A model generated the notes under the pieces. The model searched no databases and had not been told where the DNA came from. It saw only the letters and a list, made by a program, of their open reading frames with translations. The position numbers were made by a program, and so were the translations under genes. Positions 45,968 to 53,717 of a stretch of DNA of 64,000 bases are shown one piece after another. Location of the stretch: NCBI GenBank assembly GCA_963771595.1, contig CAVYUC010000009.1, forward strand, positions 62,001 through 126,000, written 5' to 3'. Every line of letters begins with the position of its first letter. Position 1 is the first letter of the stretch. The stretch is from CAVYUC01 sp963771595. Its GTDB lineage: Bacteria; Bacteroidota; Bacteroidia; Bacteroidales; Prolixibacteraceae.

Positions 45968-47305
45968 TCAGAAAACCAATGTAAAAACTGTAACTGATTG
46001 ATTCGATTTTACCGTTATACTTCCACCATGTAACTGCATGATTTGCCGCGAAAGACTTAATCCGACACCCGACCCCAACTCCTTGGTAGTAAAGAAAGGG
46101 ACAAAAATTTTATCCTGCAAATCTTCCGGAATTCCCGAACCATTATCAATAACAGAAATCTGTGCCCGATGATTTTTATTGATTTCTCCTTTCAATATAA
46201 TTTCCCCGTTTAAATTGTTCTTCAGAGCTTCGAGTGAATTTTTAATGAGGTTAATCAGCACCTGCGACAATTGTTTTTTGTCTGCAACAATTTCAAGGTC
46301 GCGGGGAATAACCTCCCGGCTGATTTTTACTTTATCTTTTCCAGGCTTGTAATTGATAAGGGTAATTGTACTGTCAAAAAACTCACTCAACCCGATTGGT
46401 TTTTTATCCGGCTGGGGTAACCGCGTTAATTTGCGATAGGTTTCCACAAAACTGATTAATCCTGCACCCCGTTCATTAATTACTTCCAGTCCTTTTATTG
46501 TATTCCCTATTACTTTTTCAGAAGGTGTTTTTCCATTCAGATTTTTGTAAAAACTTAAAATTGTTTCAGACAAGGATGTTATAGGGGCCACAGAATTCAT
46601 GATTTCATGCGTCAGCACCCGGATCAGCTTAATCCATGATTCCAGTTCTTTTGTTTCCAACTCACTTTTTATATCCTGAATAGCCACCAACTTAAAATTT
46701 TGCTGCTTGGTTTTAAAAATTGCTGAACGCAGTGAAAGCTGCACCATTCCGGTTTTCCCGTTAACATTCACCAGCCCGGGATATTCAGGCTGAAGTTCTT
46801 TGACTGCCGTAAATAATTTAGAATCAAATTGTTTTATCTGGTTGATATGCGTCAGATGTTCCCGGTTTAACAATTGCCGGGCAGCTGTATTGGACAAGTA
46901 GATATTACCATTTTCACTGAATGTGATTATGCCAATGGAAACATGTTCCAAAATGGTTTTAAAATACTGCTCTTGTTCCTGCAGTTCAAATTTGACTTTT
47001 TTTATCAGATCATTTACCTTATTTAAGCTTGCATTCAATTCATTCAGTGATTTATTTCCTGTGTTTTCCGGAAAATTTAAGGTGGAATCCTCATTGCGTA
47101 CAGCGTCGAAAAAGAAAGCTATTTTTTGATTGGTCCGGTTTAAAAAATGAATAAGTTCAATGACCTGAATTGTAAAAACCAACAAAATGAATATTCCGGG
47201 AATGTATAATTGTTGTGCAAAAATAAGCCAACCCAGAAACAAGGCAACGACACTTAAAAAACCAACTCTGACAACGATTTTTATATAAAAATTTTTACTC
47301 GCCAT
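45968..47305 (-). CDS. NtrB-like sensor histidine kinase
   Basis: 445 residues. Two N-terminal membrane helices (residues ~10-50) with almost no periplasmic loop, so the signal is probably sensed in or under the membrane. A coiled segment and a PAS domain (ILEHVSIGIITFSENGNIYL) follow. The phospho-His is in the H-box LTHEIMNSVAPITSLSETI. N-box is LINLIKNSLEAL, G1 is VIDNGSGIPEDL, and G2 is GSGVGLSLSRQIM. It lies 5 nt after the response-regulator gene, forming a classical two-component pair. Confidence 0.94.
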   Translation of the reverse strand: MASKNFYIKIVVRVGFLSVVALFLGWLIFAQQLYIPGIFILLVFTIQVIELIHFLNRTNQKIAFFFDAVRNEDSTLNFPENTGNKSLNELNASLNKVNDLIKKVKFELQEQEQYFKTILEHVSIGIITFSENGNIYLSNTAARQLLNREHLTHINQIKQFDSKLFTAVKELQPEYPGLVNVNGKTGMVQLSLRSAIFKTKQQNFKLVAIQDIKSELETKELESWIKLIRVLTHEIMNSVAPITSLSETILSFYKNLNGKTPSEKVIGNTIKGLEVINERGAGLISFVETYRKLTRLPQPDKKPIGLSEFFDSTITLINYKPGKDKVKISREVIPRDLEIVADKKQLSQVLINLIKNSLEALKNNLNGEIILKGEINKNHRAQISVIDNGSGIPEDLQDKIFVPFFTTKELGSGVGLSLSRQIMQLHGGSITVKSNQSVTVFTLVF

Positions 47306-47310
47306 TGCCT

Positions 47311-48675
47311 TTAAAGGTTGTATTTTTTCATTTTGTTGTAGAGCGTTTGCCTCGTAATTCCAAGTTGGCCGGCGGTTGCGGATAAGTTCATATTACTCTT
47401 TTGCAAAACTCTGTTTATCATTGTTTTCTCCATATCTTCGATTGTTCCTTCGAAAATATCTCCTGAATCCTGAACCACAGAATTGAAAAAGAAATCATCG
47501 GCAGTTAATTCACTGTTATCGGAAAGAATTACTGCTTTTTCAATGGTATGCTGTAATTCACGTACGTTTCCGGGCCACCTGTAACCTGTTAATTTACTCA
47601 TTGCGGAATCGGATATAGAAATGCAGTTTTTCCTGTATTTGCCGCAATACAATTTCATAAAATATTCCGCTATGGCCGCAACATCCTCCGGACGTTCGTG
47701 CAGCGGTGGAATTTCAATTTGAATGGTATTGATACGGTACAGTAAATCTTCACGAAACGAACCATCAGCCGCCATTTCATGTAAATTACGGTTGGTGGCA
47801 CTAATCAAACGGATGTCCACCGGAACCGGTTTATTGCTGCCAATGGGGGTAACTGTCCTGTTTTGCAATACCGACAATAATTTTGGTTGAAGCTGCAATG
47901 GCAGGTTTCCAATTTCATCCAGGAAAAGTGTTCCGCCACTGGCATTTTCTATTTTACCTGTGCGGTCTTCACGGGCATCGGTGAATGCTCCTTTTTTATG
48001 GCCAAAAAGTTCACTTTCGAACAACGATTCACTAATGGCACCCATATCAACAGAAACCATAATTTCATCGGTCCGTTTGGACAGGCGGTGCAATTCGCGC
48101 GCAATTAATTCCTTACCCGTTCCGTTATCGCCGGTAATCAGCACATTTGCATCCGTTTGGGCCACTTTATTTACAAGGCTCATTACCTGCTTCATTTGGG
48201 GTGACTCAGCAATGATAAAATACTTTTCCCTGTTGATTTCGCTTTTAAAAACTTTCTCCCTTTGTTTAAGTTTCTTAATTTCCTGTTTCGACTGCTGCAA
48301 CTGAAATACATTCCGAAGTGTTGCCCGCAGTTTTTCATTATCCCATGGTTTGAGGATAAAATCAGCCGCCCCTTTTTTCAATGCTTTTACTGCCAGTTCC
48401 ACATCGCCGTAAGCTGTAAAAAGTACGACTTCCATTTCAGGACGTAACTCGCGAATGCGCGCAAGCCAGTACAATCCTTCATTTCCAGTGTTTACACCAG
48501 CTGAAAAATTCATGTCGAGCAACACCAAATCAAAATTTCCCGTTTCAATGAGCGATGTAATCTGATTGGGATTGGCAATCGTTTTCACTTCTTTAAAATC
48601 ATCCTGTAGAAGTATTTCAATTGCGCTTAAAATACTTTTGTTGTCATCTACAATTAAAAGGTTTCCTTTTGGCAT
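47311..48675 (-). CDS. NtrC-family sigma-54-dependent response regulator
   Basis: 454 residues from ATG 48675 (MPKGNLLIVDDNKSIL). The frame continues to 48816, but a perfect promoter 18 nt upstream of 48675 rules that out. Receiver domain with phospho-Asp in LVLLDMNFSAG; AAA+ domain with Walker A TGDNGTGKELIAREL and Walker B GGTLFLDEIGN. The sigma-54 loop reads GAFTDA instead of GAFTGA. C-terminal Fis-type HTH is LSATAGQLGITRQTLYNKMK. Probably controls the divergent export operon. Confidence 0.95.
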   Translation of the reverse strand: MPKGNLLIVDDNKSILSAIEILLQDDFKEVKTIANPNQITSLIETGNFDLVLLDMNFSAGVNTGNEGLYWLARIRELRPEMEVVLFTAYGDVELAVKALKKGAADFILKPWDNEKLRATLRNVFQLQQSKQEIKKLKQREKVFKSEINREKYFIIAESPQMKQVMSLVNKVAQTDANVLITGDNGTGKELIARELHRLSKRTDEIMVSVDMGAISESLFESELFGHKKGAFTDAREDRTGKIENASGGTLFLDEIGNLPLQLQPKLLSVLQNRTVTPIGSNKPVPVDIRLISATNRNLHEMAADGSFREDLLYRINTIQIEIPPLHERPEDVAAIAEYFMKLYCGKYRKNCISISDSAMSKLTGYRWPGNVRELQHTIEKAVILSDNSELTADDFFFNSVVQDSGDIFEGTIEDMEKTMINRVLQKSNMNLSATAGQLGITRQTLYNKMKKYNL

Positions 48676-48692
48676 ATCTTCAAAGTTCTTCT

Positions 48693-48723
48693 CAAAGTTA
48701 GTTTTACACGGATTGATTTCAAA
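48693..48723 (-). promoter_or_regulatory. Perfect Bacteroidota promoter of the two-component genes
   Basis: Minus strand: TTTG (48723-48720), 19-nt spacer, TAACTTTG (48700-48693). Both elements and the spacing match the consensus exactly. Confidence 0.75.
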
Positions 48724-48829
48724 CTCAGTGTCAAAATATTTTACAGTTTCGTCTATTTTTTTTACATAACATCTTAAATTTATTATCAGAATATACAATA
48801 TCAATCTGTAAATCAATCACATAAAAATA

Positions 48830-48846
48830 TTGGCATTTATTTGGAA
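48830..48846 (+). promoter_or_regulatory. Weak sigma-54-like site before the adaptor gene
   Basis: TTGGCA (48830-48835) resembles the -24 element; TTTGGAA (48840-48846) sits where -12 TTGCA should, but the essential GC is GA. No TAnnTTTG box occurs in this leader. It is compatible with control by the divergent NtrC-like regulator but far from proof. Confidence 0.25.
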
Positions 48847-48895
48847 GAAAGGAGTGATATTCAATTTGAAAACGAAAATCAACAGAGGAACGATT

Positions 48896-50152
48896 ATGGG
48901 AATGGACAGAAAAATTGAGAAGAAAAAAGGCATTCGGCCAAAACATGTAATTTACGCAGTTGCCGGAATTGCTTTTATTCTTTTAGTCATTAAAATTGTG
49001 AAAGACACAAACATTTCTTCGCTACGGGTCGACAGGGAAAAAATAACGGTTGAAGAAGTACAATATGGTGATTTTGATGATTATATCAGGACAAACGGTA
49101 CCGTGGAACCAATTTCAACCATTTACCTGGATGCGGAAGAAGGTGGCCGGGTAAAAGAACGGTTAATTGAAGAAGGGGCAATAGTGAAAAAAGGCGATGT
49201 GATTCTGGTGCTGGAAAATCGTACACTTTACGAAAACATCATGAACAGCGAATCGAACCTTGCACAAAAACAAAACATGCTGCGTCAAACGCGTATCAAT
49301 TTTGAAACCCAGCTTATCGATTCAAAACGTAACCTGCTCAATTCGAAATACGATATCATTAAAAAGAAACGCTATTACGATCAACAGGAAACGCTTTACA
49401 AAAAAGATCTGGTATCGAGAGACGTTTACCTGGAGGCAAAGGAAAATTATGAATATTCCGTTCAATTACAGAAAATTAATGAGTTAAAAGCCAAAAATGA
49501 TTCGCTCATCCGGGTTACTGAGATGAAACAACTGGAGCAGGATCTTAAAAAAATGCAGCAAACGCTTGGACTGGTATATGAGCGGCTCGACAACCTGAAT
49601 GTAAAAGCTCCTGTTGACGGACAGCTGGGGATGCTGGATGCCGAAATCGGGCAAAGCATCGGAAAAGGACAACGTATTGGGCAGATAAATGTACTGACAG
49701 ACTATAAGATCGAGGCGCTAATCGATGAACATTATATCGACAGGGTTCGGCCCGGATTAACTGCCACTTTTGATCGACAGAACAGTCTGTTTAATTTAAG
49801 GGTGAAAAAGGTATATCCAGAAGTTCGGAATTCACAGTTTCAAATTGACCTCGTCTTTACTGATGAGCGACCGGAGAATATCCGCACAGGGCAAACCTAC
49901 TATATCAACCTGCAGTTGGGACAACCCGAAAAATCGATGCTGGTTCAATTGGGCAGCTTTTTCAACAGCACGGGTGGACAGTGGATTTATGTCCTTGATC
50001 CTTCAGGTGATTTTGCCACAAAACGTGACATTCAAATTGGGCGGAAAAATCCGAAGTTCTATGAAGTACTTGACGGATTAACTGAAGGTGAAAAAGTAAT
50101 AACCTCAGGATATGATTTATTTGGGGATAATGATAAGCTGATTTTGAGATAG
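48896..50152 (+). CDS. MacA/HlyD-like periplasmic adaptor (membrane-fusion protein)
   Basis: 418 residues from ATG 48896, which has AGAGGA upstream; the frame opens at 48830, but this start gives a proper basic N-terminus (MGMDRKIEKKKGIRPK) and one membrane anchor (YAVAGIAFILLVIKIV). A lipoyl half-motif GGRVKERLIEEGAIVKKGD, a coiled-coil hairpin (residues ~100-205), the second half NVKAPVDGQLGMLDAEIGQ, and beta-barrel and membrane-proximal domains follow. It links inner-membrane transporters to an outer-membrane channel. First gene of the export operon; no TolC-like gene is in the window. Confidence 0.92.
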   Translation: MGMDRKIEKKKGIRPKHVIYAVAGIAFILLVIKIVKDTNISSLRVDREKITVEEVQYGDFDDYIRTNGTVEPISTIYLDAEEGGRVKERLIEEGAIVKKGDVILVLENRTLYENIMNSESNLAQKQNMLRQTRINFETQLIDSKRNLLNSKYDIIKKKRYYDQQETLYKKDLVSRDVYLEAKENYEYSVQLQKINELKAKNDSLIRVTEMKQLEQDLKKMQQTLGLVYERLDNLNVKAPVDGQLGMLDAEIGQSIGKGQRIGQINVLTDYKIEALIDEHYIDRVRPGLTATFDRQNSLFNLRVKKVYPEVRNSQFQIDLVFTDERPENIRTGQTYYINLQLGQPEKSMLVQLGSFFNSTGGQWIYVLDPSGDFATKRDIQIGRKNPKFYEVLDGLTEGEKVITSGYDLFGDNDKLILR

Positions 50153-50154
50153 AC

Positions 50155-50310
50155 GCCCCTCCCGACCTCCCCAAGGGGAGGAGAAAGAGAGGCCTCGCCC
50201 TGGTCCATGACAGGGAAAACGAGAAAGAGTAAATATTTATGAATACAAATTGAATAATACTAAAAATCATCATTTTCTAATCCTCCCCCTTCGGGGGAGA
50301 CAGAGGGGGC
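50155..50310. repeat. MITE-like palindromic element 1
   Basis: Two C/G-rich hairpins, CCTCCCC-AA-GGGGAGG (50166-50181) and CTCCCCC-TTC-GGGGGAG (50283-50299), face each other across ~100 nt of AT-rich sequence. The ends GCCCCTCCC and GAGGGGGC are near-inverted repeats. Element 2 after the ATPase gene has the same design. No ORF inside. Confidence 0.65.
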
Positions 50311-50317
50311 TATTATT

Positions 50318-51013
50318 ATGATAAGAACAGAAAAACTAACAAAAATCTTCCGTACTGAGGAAGTGGAAACTTACGCATTAAATGAAGTTTCTATTCATGT
50401 AAAAGCAGGTGAATTTGTTGCCATTATGGGACCTTCCGGTTGCGGGAAATCCACATTGCTGAACATCGTTGGGTTGCTTGATAATCCAACGGGTGGCAAG
50501 TATTTCTTCGATGGTACCGAAGTTGGGACCTACAAAGAACGCCAGCGCACCCAGTTGCGAAAAGGGAATATTGGGTTTGTCTTCCAGAGTTTCAACCTGA
50601 TTGATGAACTGACCGTTTTCGAAAATGTGGAACTGCCACTGATCTATCTGAAACTAAAAGCACGCGAACGAAAAGAGATGGTCAATGCGGTTTTGGAACG
50701 CATGAAAATCGGGCACCGGGCCAAACATTTCCCTCAGCAACTTTCGGGCGGACAGCAGCAGCGTGTGGCAATTGGTCGTGCTGTGGTTGCCAACCCGAAG
50801 CTGATACTTGCGGATGAGCCGACGGGTAACCTCGATTCGAAAAACGGCCTCGAAGTCATGAACCTTTTGACAGAATTAAACAAAGAAGGAACAACCATCA
50901 TCATGGTTACACACTCGATGCACGATGCCGGATTTGCCCACCGTGTGATTAACCTTTTCGACGGAGAGGTACTAACAGAGAATGTAAACGAACCGATGGT
51001 GGAGATACTGTAG
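50318..51013 (+). CDS. MacB/LolD-like ABC transporter ATP-binding protein
   Basis: 231 residues, a free-standing ATPase. Walker A GPSGCGKST (residues 38-46), Q-loop FVFQSFNLIDELTVFENVE, signature LSGGQQQRVAIGRAV (~141), Walker B LILADEPTGNLDSKNG, H-loop MVTHSMHDAG. It is the only ATPase for at least six permease genes downstream, so it probably energises all of them. Confidence 0.95.
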   Translation: MIRTEKLTKIFRTEEVETYALNEVSIHVKAGEFVAIMGPSGCGKSTLLNIVGLLDNPTGGKYFFDGTEVGTYKERQRTQLRKGNIGFVFQSFNLIDELTVFENVELPLIYLKLKARERKEMVNAVLERMKIGHRAKHFPQQLSGGQQQRVAIGRAVVANPKLILADEPTGNLDSKNGLEVMNLLTELNKEGTTIIMVTHSMHDAGFAHRVINLFDGEVLTENVNEPMVEIL

Positions 51014-51014
51014 A

Positions 51015-51138
51015 AGCCCCTCCTAACCTCCCCAAAGGGGAGGAACTGGAAGCAGCAAGATTAATAAAACGGTATAATGATAATGAGATGTAACAAATAT
51101 GCACTAGCTCAAAGTCCCCCTCGGGGAATTTAGGGGGC
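51015..51138. repeat. MITE-like palindromic element 2
   Basis: Begins AGCCCCTCCTAA and ends TTTAGGGGGCT, giving imperfect inverted ends. Internal hairpins are CCTCCCC-AAA-GGGGAGG (51027-51043) and TCCCC-CTC-GGGGA (51115-51127). Same layout as element 1 but different middle sequence. It starts 2 nt after the ATPase stop. Confidence 0.65.
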
Positions 51139-51276
51139 TTTTAGTTGGCAAAGTTGAAAGGCCGCAACGACGAAATAAATTGTGCTATGGAAAATACAGA
51201 ACAAATTCGTGTAGTGCATAAATTTGAGTTTTCTCAGAGTGCCTGGAGGATTTAAGGTAATTTGAAATTTAAAACC

Positions 51277-53700
51277 ATGAACTTCTACTTAAAGGTTGCA
51301 TTTAGGAATTTATTTAGGGAAAAGAAATATACTTTTTTTCTGCTTTCATCCATTTGTATCGGGTTAATCACTTTTATCCTGGTTTCCGGCTATGTTTTTT
51401 ATGAAAAGGGATTTGACCGTGTTTTTCCTGATAACAAAAATATTTACCGCGTAACAACCGACATCTACAGTGGAAATGAGTTGAGTCTTTCTATCCCGGA
51501 ATGCGAGCGCGGCGTATCAACTTCGTTAAAAGAAAAATATCCAACTATTTTGGCTGCAGGTTATATTACGAATACAGGTAACCCCCAGTACAAAATAGGT
51601 GAGGAGATTTTTACTAATGAGCATATTTATCATGCTTCGCCGGGATTTCTGGAAGTTTTTTCCATTCCTCTTCTTCAGGGAAACAAAGCACAGGTTTTAA
51701 CCCGGCCTTACACCGCCATTATTTCGGAAAGCACGGCAAAAAAATACTTTGGTTCAAGCGACCCGATCGGTCAGGTTTTGTTTAAGTATCCGGTGTATGA
51801 GTTTACGGTTGAAGGTGTATTTGAGGATATTCCGAAACAGGCTCATTTTAATGCTGATGTTTTGCTTTCGTTTCATGATGATATGCACCTGCCTCCACCC
51901 GCAAAAGCCCAGTGGGGCGAAACTGGTTTCTACACTTATCTGAAATTAAAAGACAATGCAAATATCAACCAGTTGGAAACCGGAATAAATAACCTGGTTT
52001 CAGAAAACAAAAAAATTACTTTTGAGAAAACCAATATTCAACACAAGTATCATCTGCAGCCATTAAACAGTATTCACCTTCATTCCAGTTTAAAAAATGA
52101 ACTAGAACCAAATTCCCGCGCTGAATATGTTTACCTCATTTTTATCGTCGGATTTTTAATTCTTGTGGCTTCCGGTTTTAACTACATTCAGTTTTCATTT
52201 TCACGATTAATAAATTCAGCCAAACAAACAGGTATAAAAAAGATTAACGGCGCTACATCTTCCAGAATAATTTTCGCTTCATTGGCTGAATCTATTGTTA
52301 TTCATCTGGTTGCGCTAATTGTATCGCTTGTTGTTACACGTTTGCTTTTTCCGGTTATGCGGAATGAATTTGGAATTTTGTTTCAACCCTTATTCAGTCA
52401 ACCTTTGTTTGTAGTAGTTCTTTGCGGTATTCTTGTGTTGAGCATTTTTATAAATGGAGTTTTACCAGCCTTATTGATCAACCGGTTTAACAGCCTCCAA
52501 CTGTTAAAGCTAAAATATAAACCTGTTACCAACGGAATCTCTTTCAGGCAGGTAATTGTGGTTGCCCAGTTTGTAATTATTATCGCTATTATTTCTGGGA
52601 TTTCAGGAATGAATAAGCAGGTGAATTTTCTTGTTCATAAAGACAAGGGCTTTGAACTGGAAAATACGCTCGTGGTAAAAGTTCCTTCAAATCTTCGGAA
52701 AACCTCACAACGGATTAACAACCTGAAGGCTTTTGAGCATGATTTAACGAGTCACAGCTCAATTCTGGGAATCTCGGGTTCGAATGTAATTCCGGGAGAT
52801 TTGCCTGCTTACAATTTCAATTTTAAGGAAAAACAGTCACAAAAAAGAGGTAAGGCGGCCTTAGTTGTGGCTGATAATAATTACATAAAGAATTATAAAA
52901 TTAAATTAATTGCCGGGAATAACTTTTTTGCCAACAGCGATAATGGTGAAAATAACCAATGTATCATCAATCAGGCATGTTTGTCGGTTTTGGATTTTAA
53001 CGATCCTGAAGAAGCAATTGGGAAAGTACTGAATATGCGAGATGAAAGCGGATTACAGGATTTTGATACCCAGATAACGGGGGTGACCGAAAATATGGAT
53101 TTCAGCGACGCCAAAGAAAAACATGAACCCATTATATTGATTGACTGGACCCGGAACATGATTTGGGGAAATTATTCCATAAAAACTTTCACTGCAGATT
53201 ATGCTTCCGTTCTTCCGTTTATTCGGGAAAAATTTCGTGCAACATTTCCGAACTATCCGTTTGAATATGTTGTGCCTGAAGATTACTATAATAAGCAGTT
53301 TGACTCAGAAAATCAACTCATAAAAATATTCCGGCTTTTTATTTTGGTGGCGATATTTATCAGCGTGATAAATCTGTTTGCCATATCCTGGCTGATTACA
53401 ACAGCACGGATAAAAGAAATCGGCATCCGCAAAGTAAACGGCGCCAGAGTTTCCGAAATATTATCCTTGCTCAACAAAGACTTTATAAAATGGGTGGTGA
53501 TTGCTTTTATAATTGCCACACCGGTTGCGTACTTCGCCATGAATAAATGGCTTGAAAACTTTGCCTACAAAACTAATTTGAGTTGGTGGATTTTTGCACT
53601 GGCAGGAGTGCTGGCTTTGGGTATTGCGTTATTAACAGTTAGTTGGCAAAGTTGGAGAGCGGCAACGAGGAATCCTGTTGAGGCGTTGCGATACGAATAA
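51277..53700 (+). CDS. FtsX/MacB-type ABC permease 1
   Basis: 807 residues from ATG 51277 (MNFYLKVAFRNLFREKK); a TTG at 51262 in the same frame would add five residues. Two FtsX-type halves: membrane helix, large periplasmic domain (YEKGFDRVFPDNKNIYRV onward), three helices, helix, second periplasmic domain, three helices. The late cytoplasmic coupling segment IKEIGIRKVNGARVSEIL contacts the ATPase. Ends with the shared tail AATRNPVEALRYE. First of the array. Likely a mechanotransmitting exporter or envelope-stress transporter; substrate unknown. Confidence 0.92.
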   Translation: MNFYLKVAFRNLFREKKYTFFLLSSICIGLITFILVSGYVFYEKGFDRVFPDNKNIYRVTTDIYSGNELSLSIPECERGVSTSLKEKYPTILAAGYITNTGNPQYKIGEEIFTNEHIYHASPGFLEVFSIPLLQGNKAQVLTRPYTAIISESTAKKYFGSSDPIGQVLFKYPVYEFTVEGVFEDIPKQAHFNADVLLSFHDDMHLPPPAKAQWGETGFYTYLKLKDNANINQLETGINNLVSENKKITFEKTNIQHKYHLQPLNSIHLHSSLKNELEPNSRAEYVYLIFIVGFLILVASGFNYIQFSFSRLINSAKQTGIKKINGATSSRIIFASLAESIVIHLVALIVSLVVTRLLFPVMRNEFGILFQPLFSQPLFVVVLCGILVLSIFINGVLPALLINRFNSLQLLKLKYKPVTNGISFRQVIVVAQFVIIIAIISGISGMNKQVNFLVHKDKGFELENTLVVKVPSNLRKTSQRINNLKAFEHDLTSHSSILGISGSNVIPGDLPAYNFNFKEKQSQKRGKAALVVADNNYIKNYKIKLIAGNNFFANSDNGENNQCIINQACLSVLDFNDPEEAIGKVLNMRDESGLQDFDTQITGVTENMDFSDAKEKHEPIILIDWTRNMIWGNYSIKTFTADYASVLPFIREKFRATFPNYPFEYVVPEDYYNKQFDSENQLIKIFRLFILVAIFISVINLFAISWLITTARIKEIGIRKVNGARVSEILSLLNKDFIKWVVIAFIIATPVAYFAMNKWLENFAYKTNLSWWIFALAGVLALGIALLTVSWQSWRAATRNPVEALRYE

Positions 53701-53717
53701 ATATAAAATTTAGGATA

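Noticed and set aside
48676..48816. N-terminal extension of the NtrC-like regulator
   Set aside because: The extension overlaps a perfect promoter (48693-48723) and precedes the normal receiver-domain start.
51141..51175. Possible sigma-54 site (TTGGCAAAG...) before permease 1
   Set aside because: The TTGGCAAAGTTG string has no -12 GC at the right distance, and it equals the 'TVSWQSW' coding string found in permease tails (agTTGGCAAAGTTGg), so it may be another fragment of a permease end.
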